Part shown: one piece after another, positions 58,601-64,000 of the stretch | How the letters are laid out: each line of letters opens with the position of its first letter | Position numbering within the stretch: the first letter of the stretch is position 1 | Assembly: GCA_017624275.1 (NCBI GenBank) | Contig: JAGANG010000008.1 | Location: 1-64,000 of the forward strand | Origin: Spirochaetales bacterium | GTDB lineage: Bacteria; Spirochaetota; GWE2-31-10 | Reading direction: 5' to 3' | DNA: 64,000 bases | Notes under the pieces: generated by a model | Database searches by the model: none | Seen by the model: only the letters and a program-made list of their open reading frames with translations | What the model was told of the DNA's origin: nothing | Program-made: the position numbers and the translations under genes

Positions 58601-60963
58601 AGACGCAACTCTAAATTCTGACTGTCTACAATAGTTGCATTGTTTAGATTCAATGCAGTACAGTTCAATAAGTCACAGTCATCACCGGCTTTTACCGTAT
58701 AATCAAAATTCAAATAGTTTCCGTCTTTGCCGGCAAAAATCGCAGTCGCATCGTTATTTAAAGTCAATGTAGGCTTTCCGGTTACATTAACTTCCTTATT
58801 TATCTCTACACGAATTCTTACCACATCGCCGGGTTTGTATGTGGCAACATTTTTTGTAGCAATTACATTTTTAATAAACGGATCATCTTTTTCTACATAA
58901 AATTGTAATTTTTCGATTGTTACATTGCCGTATTTATCTTTTGCGGTAAATGTCAACATACATGAACCACTGGCAAATTCTTCGTCTGTACCGAATTCGG
59001 TTGATGAAAAAGAAGGAATATCAATTTTATTTCCTGTCTTTTTCAACGTTTTTGCAAATCTTGCAAGTGACAACTCATTTCCTACTGCTTTACCGTTTTG
59101 TGTACAAGAAATTGTAAAATCCTCTATCCCGGTAAAATCATCAACTGACACACCTATATTAAACGGAACAGTCAAGGTGCTTCCCTGCAACGGTTCCGAT
59201 ACAATAATTTCCGGTTTATCTTCTTCTTTCAGTAATAATTTAGATGATACGGTTGTTTTTCCGCTGGCATTTTCTGCATATATATAAAAGCGTTTTGTTG
59301 CGAATTCATCATCAAAGTCATTAAAAACGTTAAACGCCTGATTTGCTTGTACTTCAGCCATTGCTTTGTCGCCGGCTTTGTATTCATACAAGTTGTAAAA
59401 TTTTATTCCCGCAACATTAGCTGATAAATCCCATGCATCAATATTTCCCGTTTTTGGATTTATTGCATCCAATTTTAAGATTTCATCAGAATTGGCATTA
59501 TTCAAAACTCTTGCAAGATAAACTTTACGTACCTGTGAAGCGTCGGTTACTTTTACCGCAACTCTGAAATCTCCGTTGTTATCTACCACATCTGAATAAA
59601 CATCAAAATCCACACTCTTTGCAGATTCTTCTTTGCCTTTTTTTCCTTTTTTAGCCATGATCTCAACTGACGGTGCAGTCAAATCTACAATGGTAAGTTT
59701 CTTTTCTCGATATTCTTCACTGTGCAGATAATCACCGGCTTCGTTCACAATATAACTGCTTGATCGTCCGTTAATATCGATTACTTCTATTTTCAATAAA
59801 TATTCTCCGCCTGTTGTCGGAGTACATTTATCTGTTTTCCATGTATAAATATTTGCCCCGTCGACGTCTTCTTCATACAAATCTTCTTTTGCATCTATAA
59901 GCTCGCCGGAACCGTTACAAAGTGAAAGTTTTACAGACTTAATTCCGTCGTCATCATAAGATGTTCCGCTTAACGGTGTACCTACAGGGATTTTTTGTCC
60001 GTATCCGGGGAAAATTGTATAAGGAAAATCTGTTTTCGGTAATACGCAAAAAAAGCCTTTTTCATCAGATTCAATATTACCGGCAGAATCTTTTACTCTT
60101 ATGCTTACTTTGTAGTAATGCGGAGTTTTTATATCATTTTCATTTTCAGCGTTTTCCTTGAAATGAATTGTCCAATTCCACAAAGACGCCGGCTTTTTGG
60201 ATGTATCCACATCAAGTAAATACTTTTCAATATTACTTTCTACATTAAACTCTTGTGAAGCTCCGAAGCTTACGGTCAAAGACTTTCCGGTTTCGTTTTT
60301 TTGTTCATTGTATTCAGTTAGAGTAAGAGTTACATTCGCCGGACTGTACTGATCGTCGATATTTCCCTGAATATAAAAATTTCCGTTACGGAAATATTCG
60401 TTATTATCAAAATTATAAGTGTCTGCTCCGGCTGTTTCACCGCGGCTGTCATCTCCTACATAAAAATCCATTGAAGTTTTTAGCAATGGATACGTAATTT
60501 CCGTTACTGAAGGTTCATTATCTACAACCAACGTTCTGCTGTCATAAGAGTCACTGGATGTGTATCCGCCGGCATCATGTGCAAATACGGTAAATTTATA
60601 CTGACCGTCGGGAAGTCGGAAATCTTTTCCGGCAACACCGTCTTGTACTTGTTTCTTTATGTCTGCTAAAGGATCAAGCTGTATCGAGTAGCTCCACGGA
60701 GAAACAGGATTCTTTATTTCCCAAATAAACAAAACTTCGCCTTCATGTTCCGCTCGCAAGGATACAGAAGTTACCTTTTGATTGTCACTGCAAGTTCCGT
60801 ATAAATACAACAACTTTCCACTGACATATTGGAAATTTTCATGAGATGATATTTTCAACGACGGAGCTACGGTATCCACGGAAGGCCCTACTCCTACGAA
60901 AGGATTTAGTTGGCAACCTATAATCGATAAGATTAATATAAAAAAACAAAATAAACGCTTCAT
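52630..60963 (-). CDS. Giant multi-Ig-like lipoprotein B
   Basis: About 2,777 residues, paralogous to the downstream gene. The signal peptide MKRLFCFFILILSIIGC ends in a lipobox. N-terminal Ig-like modules are followed by 11 Ig-like modules (for example TYKPGDVVRIRVEINKEV, GWYTVGEVIMIDVEFSESV, GTYKAGTVIPVTLTFNKAI). The C-terminal region PVIRVNKISGRG...FKTVIK...FPVTWDE is homologous to that of the partner, but the final 70 residues differ and lack the starch-binding-like segment. GGAGG lies 5 bp before the ATG at 60963; an in-frame GTG two codons upstream would overlap that site. It starts the operon, with 25 bp to the next start codon. Probable surface protein. Confidence 0.86.
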   Translation of the reverse strand: MKRLFCFFILILSIIGCQLNPFVGVGPSVDTVAPSLKISSHENFQYVSGKLLYLYGTCSDNQKVTSVSLRAEHEGEVLFIWEIKNPVSPWSYSIQLDPLADIKKQVQDGVAGKDFRLPDGQYKFTVFAHDAGGYTSSDSYDSRTLVVDNEPSVTEITYPLLKTSMDFYVGDDSRGETAGADTYNFDNNEYFRNGNFYIQGNIDDQYSPANVTLTLTEYNEQKNETGKSLTVSFGASQEFNVESNIEKYLLDVDTSKKPASLWNWTIHFKENAENENDIKTPHYYKVSIRVKDSAGNIESDEKGFFCVLPKTDFPYTIFPGYGQKIPVGTPLSGTSYDDDGIKSVKLSLCNGSGELIDAKEDLYEEDVDGANIYTWKTDKCTPTTGGEYLLKIEVIDINGRSSSYIVNEAGDYLHSEEYREKKLTIVDLTAPSVEIMAKKGKKGKEESAKSVDFDVYSDVVDNNGDFRVAVKVTDASQVRKVYLARVLNNANSDEILKLDAINPKTGNIDAWDLSANVAGIKFYNLYEYKAGDKAMAEVQANQAFNVFNDFDDEFATKRFYIYAENASGKTTVSSKLLLKEEDKPEIIVSEPLQGSTLTVPFNIGVSVDDFTGIEDFTISCTQNGKAVGNELSLARFAKTLKKTGNKIDIPSFSSTEFGTDEEFASGSCMLTFTAKDKYGNVTIEKLQFYVEKDDPFIKNVIATKNVATYKPGDVVRIRVEINKEVNVTGKPTLTLNNDATAIFAGKDGNYLNFDYTVKAGDDCDLLNCTALNLNNATIVDSQNLELRLDSFLDEGSGSLMTNATIRIDTVPPKISAVKTLNPNGSYNAGDEIDIQVIFSENVTINVPEGKKLRMKLNVEGKETRYAEYDSGRKGTADNKAMFLYTVADGDNVAELAWTGWDVDPEVEITDSADYGEDGKGNKFDFENCDPEKDKWSNKLVIDTTPADIKRIESNYTDVELNLGGGYDAAAETFYCNAGKLINLTVVFSEPVKISGEVTLALSSGSIATYSSGSGSEKLCFSYTVGVGDNTDGNLKVDGINGKIIDYAENELKGFSETDGVIKNANENEKEKKLVIDTKAPATPVIELKDKAPANNSEEISIYTALNVDGTVGVEVKTKSAIESDVYSCAWTENGSLENFSPLESDFKNGIISRIFGAGEPNGFYQEYTVILELKDKAGNISGKSEEVDFIIDTGKPKLLKASPSKVVEDETDGKKKKLETSVTGTYTIDEEINVALVFNKEMKATNLKVMLNNGKEVELSEKTDNVHGNGEHYFSGVYTVASGDDWADNLKIKEVIAGTVKDLLNNELTFEDLNKILKESNFENMDTFQEIKIDCTPPKITKISTEKTKGWYTVGEVIMIDVEFSESVEFSGDNPKLKLAGGGEASYSSGSGTANWLFSYTVEAGQNTGDSSKDAKYLKVDSIEVKITDLAGVSVDGNSLDATIPEDNFKGREIGIDTDPPAALELNAVHSVKGAVTDGEAYSGYNGEAYVTVEIPGKQENGADNSEPNAVFYVTNNGEVICNWQSSFDGYECKPDNGEVLDYRIVAVQRDRAGNVSPEKSIEFTIDNSAPMLESISTTQLSGTCTVGDEIPITLTFNKEVKVSAPITVTLNATDSNGTPVTVPISNTETFSKTVTVTGTDTYTVKKGDITTEVLNVSALTGTVVDRLGGPLTLNADVLSTATNLAATKQITIDTTPPELVSITTTAESGWYKTGDVIIVTLTFNEDVKVADGTELKMSSGGTARYQSGKGQVMNFSYEVNFNEKKVEEGDTTGTNKDLKVSNLQSGEITDMAGNQWNPILPSDNNFKDKEIGIDTAINNITIVNEEGNDPDGKSYLGNQTLTISGLTDDGSQVASIECIVNGKKEESLSISNGTAMIECIANGGVKTTFAVSVKMTDKAGNVSSKSANFSIDGENIELQSISTATDSGTYKAGTVIPVTLTFNKAIKVTEEITVILNNNKELTILTNDEYSTTLTAEYTVSIGDKGNSLDVKSITGKVEDSRPKTLTFSSNLPTETTIVDTRTINIDTEVPTVTGFTSAAADGWYNAGKMIQITMACSEIVNVADGATLSLSSGGVATYLSGSGSKNIVFVYNVAAGNSTGTSKSLKVTGVSGTIQDIAKNDLSSSLPSHDFPCGIDTAAPKKLTIGGITNGGTVTSCENLVISGFGETGGSGIFDYTISINGRNATIPDSVSDGKLTFSELPENVRDSLTVIQGGKQSFTISVYQTDIAGNSSPVSDTLEFTVDTNKTRLLAVKSSKSNETCTTGAVIDITLEFSRSTSGNISIALNNNKTISGGNWSNDGFVYTVTYTVGSAAGETKSPLKITGITGSVKDDLTTQQMTDLWSNTDDMNLSSYKVNIDTIAPSISNFESNYNSSTGSATLTYTFNENVSIVAGKKITLTREAYAAPIVLTPAQYNEYYTLKSGIGAYYEKTINGVDPSDKEEADLSAKYVLKYQYDPTVENLVDLFEGMGYYKQEIVMESSAVAVSGNVVTVTVPKENLMTGETYTVTTDTGIVKDIVGLTSGSIAAKTLSTGDKPQPPVIRVNKISGRGSTAVTTTAKIHTITQGATIEYYVSSSQYYDTSSSFEGKKQNYETYKNGSVKWRGTTYYGVTIGSSDNADKYWITALATKSGVTSDFSLEKAFKTVIKTSHSADSTHFMVFRGGDVRSGSNTISGFPVTWDEKSVPTTWSLTLADSDDVEKELAKYGMLLAKDSKAITWAVPEKIYFHGLQCKKSGSKLLWKWQENDAIKVLAGNSGEDSNKLETNYHDRDGGNY

Positions 60964-61156
60964 TTTCACCTCCGGAAAGTAAAATCTGTTTTACCGAAAT
61001 ATTTATATTCAATTATTTATAGTTTTATTTCATATCAAGACCATTCTTATAACTTTCGTAATTTAATTTATAAAGAATTAGCAAATATGAAATTTTTTTA
61101 CTTAATTCCAATAAAGAATATCATGTTTCTTTTTTTATTTTGTTTTTTTAAATTAT

Positions 61157-62683
61157 TTAACTTTTTATTTTTTTTAATGCAATTTTCCTTTTCACTATCG
61201 AATACACGGGTTGTACAATATAAAAACTCAGAAAAAGTCCCAAAAACATAATAAATCCCATATATAAAGGAACATTTTCAATTTTTATCGGTGGTACTTT
61301 CTCTAATATTCTTACAATATCCAAGAATTTCCCTGACACCCACTCAATAATTACACAGCAAATAGTTGCATTCGGAAATATAACAGCAAGCAATATACAG
61401 ACCAACAATACTATAAATACATACGAAAAAATCAAACATACAAACGGTGATGTTATTACAGAAAATATCGGAAGCTGCCCAAACCACGCACATTGAAACA
61501 ATGCCGTAGTCCCGAATGCAGCAACACAAACCGCACTTCCCGATATGATGTTGTATAGAAATAACGGTATACAATCTTTTTCCGGTACTATTTTATTTGC
61601 AAACAGCAAAATCCCGGCAACTGCACAAAATGATAAAATAAAGCCATAATCATAGACACTATAAGGATTTATAAAAAGTAAAATTATTCCCGCAACAGAT
61701 AAAGAATGTAATTTACCGCAACTTATCCCCATTTCATTATTTATGACTAATACAAAATACATCAAAATAGCCCGTAATGACGAAGCACTTATATTCAGAA
61801 ACAATCCGAAAATCGTTAAAACAATCAAAGTAACAGCAGAAGAAAAAGTTCTTGAAAAAAAACGCCGTAAACAAAATTGAACAAGCATTGCCAAAACGCC
61901 CACATGAAAACCGCTTACCGCAAGCAAATGCGTAAGTCCGCTGTCTTGCCAACTTTTCATCATTTCCGGCTCAATATATGATCGATTACCGAAAAATACA
62001 GCCGTTACAAAAGCTACACTTTGCAATGACAAACTGTTTTTTATTTTGTTCAAAAGTTTTGCCCGGGCAATCCCGACTTTCAACATCGGATGCATATATT
62101 TATCAATCTGTACAACACTATGAGCATTCATTCGCCCGACACAATTTTTATTCATATAATAAATTGACTTATTCAATCTTAATCTGCCGGCGACTCGATA
62201 AGTTCCCCAACAAAAAACTTCATTTCCCGTAACATTTCTGCAATTAACCTGCAAAACAAAAGGTTTTACCGGCACAAATACCGATCCGTTACGCATTTTT
62301 GTGACTCTTAATAAAAACTGAAAATTACTTTCTTCACTTTTTAATTCTCCGATTAATTGAGGGTACGATATTGCATATCCGTAAACTTCCCCTTTCTTCG
62401 GAAGATTTTCATAATTACAAGCAAAATCATTATTTTTCTGGAAAACACGAATTGCGAATACCGACACAAAAATTAAAAATAAAACCAAACTGTTTAATGT
62501 GGAATAAACGCAAAACATCGTTAATAAAAATAACGCAACAAAAACAACCGTAAGCCATATAAGAAAGAAAATAATTTTATTTTCCGGCAATCCTACAAAC
62601 AATCCGGTCAACAAAATATCCACACACAAAATCACTAAAAAAATTGCCAATGACAAAGACAAAATCGGATATATTTTTCGCAC
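61157..62683 (-). CDS. comEC: ComEC/Rec2 family DNA uptake channel, short form
   Basis: A 508-residue polytopic membrane protein, the competence channel family. A DUF4131-like N-terminal part with two or three TMs, a soluble OB-like region, then the Competence domain with GLTHLLAVSGFHVGVLAML and SASSLRAILMYF. It lacks the C-terminal metallo-beta-lactamase domain common in 700-800-residue ComEC. GTG start with GGGAG in front. It stands alone; the role in DNA uptake in this organism is unproven. Confidence 0.87.
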   Translation of the reverse strand: MRKIYPILSLSLAIFLVILCVDILLTGLFVGLPENKIIFFLIWLTVVFVALFLLTMFCVYSTLNSLVLFLIFVSVFAIRVFQKNNDFACNYENLPKKGEVYGYAISYPQLIGELKSEESNFQFLLRVTKMRNGSVFVPVKPFVLQVNCRNVTGNEVFCWGTYRVAGRLRLNKSIYYMNKNCVGRMNAHSVVQIDKYMHPMLKVGIARAKLLNKIKNSLSLQSVAFVTAVFFGNRSYIEPEMMKSWQDSGLTHLLAVSGFHVGVLAMLVQFCLRRFFSRTFSSAVTLIVLTIFGLFLNISASSLRAILMYFVLVINNEMGISCGKLHSLSVAGIILLFINPYSVYDYGFILSFCAVAGILLFANKIVPEKDCIPLFLYNIISGSAVCVAAFGTTALFQCAWFGQLPIFSVITSPFVCLIFSYVFIVLLVCILLAVIFPNATICCVIIEWVSGKFLDIVRILEKVPPIKIENVPLYMGFIMFLGLFLSFYIVQPVYSIVKRKIALKKIKS

Positions 62684-62806
62684 AGAATACTCCCTAATCG
62701 ATATATACAGTTAGAAAGTTTTCTTCCTTTATGGTTTACTTTTTTACATTCTTTTTGTTAAATACCAATTTCTTACTCACTGTCAAAAAAATAAAAAGGT
62801 AAAAAA

Positions 62807-63277
62807 ATGGATAATTTAATTATACGTAAACCTACAGTCAACGATGTTCCCCAAATTCTGGAACTTATTAACGGTTACGCAAATGCTCAAATGATGTTAA
62901 ATAAAAGTCATTACCGGATTTACACTACTTTACAGAATTTTATAGTTGCAGAACATAACAACAAAATCTGCGGATGCTGTGCATTAAGTATTTTGTGGGC
63001 TGATTTGGGAGAAATTTGTTCGCTTGCCGTATCTGCGGATTATTTAAAGCAAGGAATCGGAAGTGAACTTGTCAAAGCATGTATCAATGAAGCAAAAAAA
63101 TACAGACTTCCCAGAATCATAACTCTTACATATCAAGATAAATTTTTTGAAAAAATGGGATTTACGTTTTCTGATAAAAACGCTTTTCCTCGAAAACTTT
63201 GGCGTGAATGCCTGGAATGTCCGAAACTTGAACATTGTGATGAATTAGCTTATGTTTTAGATTTGCATTATGACTAA
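62807..63277 (+). CDS. ArgA-like GNAT N-acetyltransferase
   Basis: A 156-residue GNAT enzyme of the short N-acetylglutamate-synthase type. LIIRKPTVNDVPQILELINGYA, then CALSILWADLGEICSLAVS, the acetyl-CoA loop QGIGSELVKAC, TYQDKFFEKMGF and a final CLECPKLEHCDELAYVLDL. This closing Cys-rich segment is typical of the short ArgA family. It would make N-acetylglutamate, upstream of ArgC. AAAAGG precedes the ATG. It leads an apparent operon with the RDD gene. Confidence 0.85.
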   Translation: MDNLIIRKPTVNDVPQILELINGYANAQMMLNKSHYRIYTTLQNFIVAEHNNKICGCCALSILWADLGEICSLAVSADYLKQGIGSELVKACINEAKKYRLPRIITLTYQDKFFEKMGFTFSDKNAFPRKLWRECLECPKLEHCDELAYVLDLHYD

Positions 63278-63288
63278 GGAGATTTTTT

Positions 63289-63849
63289 GTGATATTTAAA
63301 AGCAATGAAAATGATTTAGATCAAAATCAGACAGATAAGAGAGTTCCGGCAACATTAATGCAGCGTTTTCTTGCATTATTTATAGACAGATTGCTTTGTT
63401 TTATTTTTTTACTGTGTATTTCATATACCGAATTCTTTTCCCCTGATTTTTCACTGCTTTTCAAAATTATCAAACTTTTTGAACAAATGATTCCTACCGC
63501 CGTTATCTATCATATAATTTTTGAATTGTGCTGGAACGGACAAACACCCGGAAAAAAAATATGTCAAATACGTGTAGTCACTGAAAATTACGAGCCGCTG
63601 AATATTACTATTATTTTTACCAGAAATTTCTTACGTTTTTGCGATGTTATACCTATATTTTATATTGCTGGTATAGTTTCTATCCTCAACAGCAAAAAAA
63701 GACAACGAATGGGAGATATTTCCGCCGGAACTCTTGTTGTTTGCGAAGAAAGCATAGATGACGAAATCCCGGCAAGTCAGATATTACCTGACAACAACTC
63801 GGAATTTTCTTCCAACCCGACTGAAAATATTTATAATCAAAAGGACTAA
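63289..63849 (+). CDS. RDD family membrane protein
   Basis: A 186-residue protein with three or four TM segments. The RDD signature occurs as MQRFLALFIDRLL near the first TM, then GQTPGKKICQIRVV and RQRMGDISAGTLVV. GTG start with AAGGAG upstream, 11 bp after the GNAT gene. RDD proteins are proposed ion antiporters or membrane organisers; function unknown. It is followed 2 bp later by another membrane protein gene. Confidence 0.87.
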   Translation: MIFKSNENDLDQNQTDKRVPATLMQRFLALFIDRLLCFIFLLCISYTEFFSPDFSLLFKIIKLFEQMIPTAVIYHIIFELCWNGQTPGKKICQIRVVTENYEPLNITIIFTRNFLRFCDVIPIFYIAGIVSILNSKKRQRMGDISAGTLVVCEESIDDEIPASQILPDNNSEFSSNPTENIYNQKD

Positions 63850-63851
63850 TC

Positions 63852-64000
63852 ATGACATCTTTTATTAAAGAAGCTACAACATTTTATAAAAATAATCGCA
63901 ATATTTTTTTTAAACTCTACATGAGTTTTCTTCCGATTTTCATTGTATTGAATTTTATTATACAAAAAATTTCATTCACAATTAGCGAAACTCTGTTTAG
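63852..64000 (+). CDS. 5' end of a membrane protein gene (cut by the window)
   Basis: Starts MTSFIKEATTFYKNN after AAGGA and continues into a hydrophobic segment (LYMSFLPIFIVLNFIIQ) in frame to the end of the window (49 codons). Genes beside RDD proteins are often of the SpoIIM/DUF95 type, but the fragment is too short to say. Confidence 0.6.
   Translation, partial: MTSFIKEATTFYKNNRNIFFKLYMSFLPIFIVLNFIIQKISFTISETLF

Overview
The window looks like a chromosome segment of a low-GC, anaerobic, host-associated spirochaete, most likely Treponema or a close relative. This is inferred from several things seen together: many lipoproteins with spirochaete-style loose lipoboxes, two membrane chemoreceptors plus one soluble chemoreceptor fused to an iron-only-hydrogenase-like module, a FeoAB iron system, oxygen-independent ThiH, an FGE-fold (sulfatase-modifying-factor-like) exported protein, and giant Ig-like lipoproteins. 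No rRNA, tRNA, CRISPR array, phage or transposase gene was recognised.

Layout. 1-2471: feoB and feoA (minus strand) with three TTAG-N6-CTAA operator-like sites. 2546-5660: a CsgG/LpoB-like lipoprotein and a membrane chemoreceptor. 5674-6418: a Nim/PNPOx-like flavoprotein gene behind the 3' remnant of an AAC(3)-type acetyltransferase. 6426-10024: a TPP-riboswitch-controlled thiazole operon, thiS-thiF-thiG-thiH-tenI. 10032-13229: argC, a DUF3795-like Cys-rich protein and the hydrogenase-like/MCP fusion. 13500-22254: housekeeping genes gyrB, recD, cca, an adenosine-specific-kinase family gene, a ygiQ-type radical SAM gene with a 52-codon leader gene, and an aminotransferase. 22416-31136: a lipoprotein phosphoesterase, an ICMT-like methyltransferase, a second chemoreceptor, thrH, and an odd operon of double-receiver regulator, cyclodeaminase and asnS. 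31305-34521: a GT4 glycosyltransferase fused to a propeller-like domain, followed by an overlapping GT2 gene. 34521-35031: five tandem copies of a 106-bp structured repeat. 35195-38668: a lipoprotein and outer-membrane-barrel pair. 38787-42539: dCMP deaminase, two amidohydrolases, ychF and a zinc-ribbon protein. 42601-44060: an FGE-fold exported protein with a C-terminus like a diversity-generating-retroelement variable region, then about 600 bp of inverted repeats. 44115-60963: two giant Ig-like lipoproteins in tandem. 61157-64000: a short ComEC, an ArgA-like GNAT, an RDD protein and the start of another membrane protein.

How the parts connect. The thi operon makes only the thiazole half of thiamine and is shut off by TPP through a riboswitch and intrinsic terminator. 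Iron import appears to be repressed by a metal regulator. ArgC and the ArgA-like GNAT are two steps of arginine synthesis lying far apart. The soluble hydrogenase-like receptor probably couples a redox or gas signal to the chemotaxis array.

Most notable. (i) A modular structured repeat family: its tandem copies downstream of the GT2 gene and a diverged copy near 43.5 kb share the same order of hairpins while the stem sequences differ in a compensatory way. (ii) A 3' block of the FGE-fold gene rich in NNC/NNT codons, as expected for adenine mutagenesis by a diversity-generating retroelement acting in trans. (iii) The hydrogenase-like chemoreceptor, which keeps the four cubane cysteines but has proline at the proton-relay cysteine position. 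(iv) The pair of roughly 2,800-residue lipoproteins with an exact 1,026-bp internal super-repeat.
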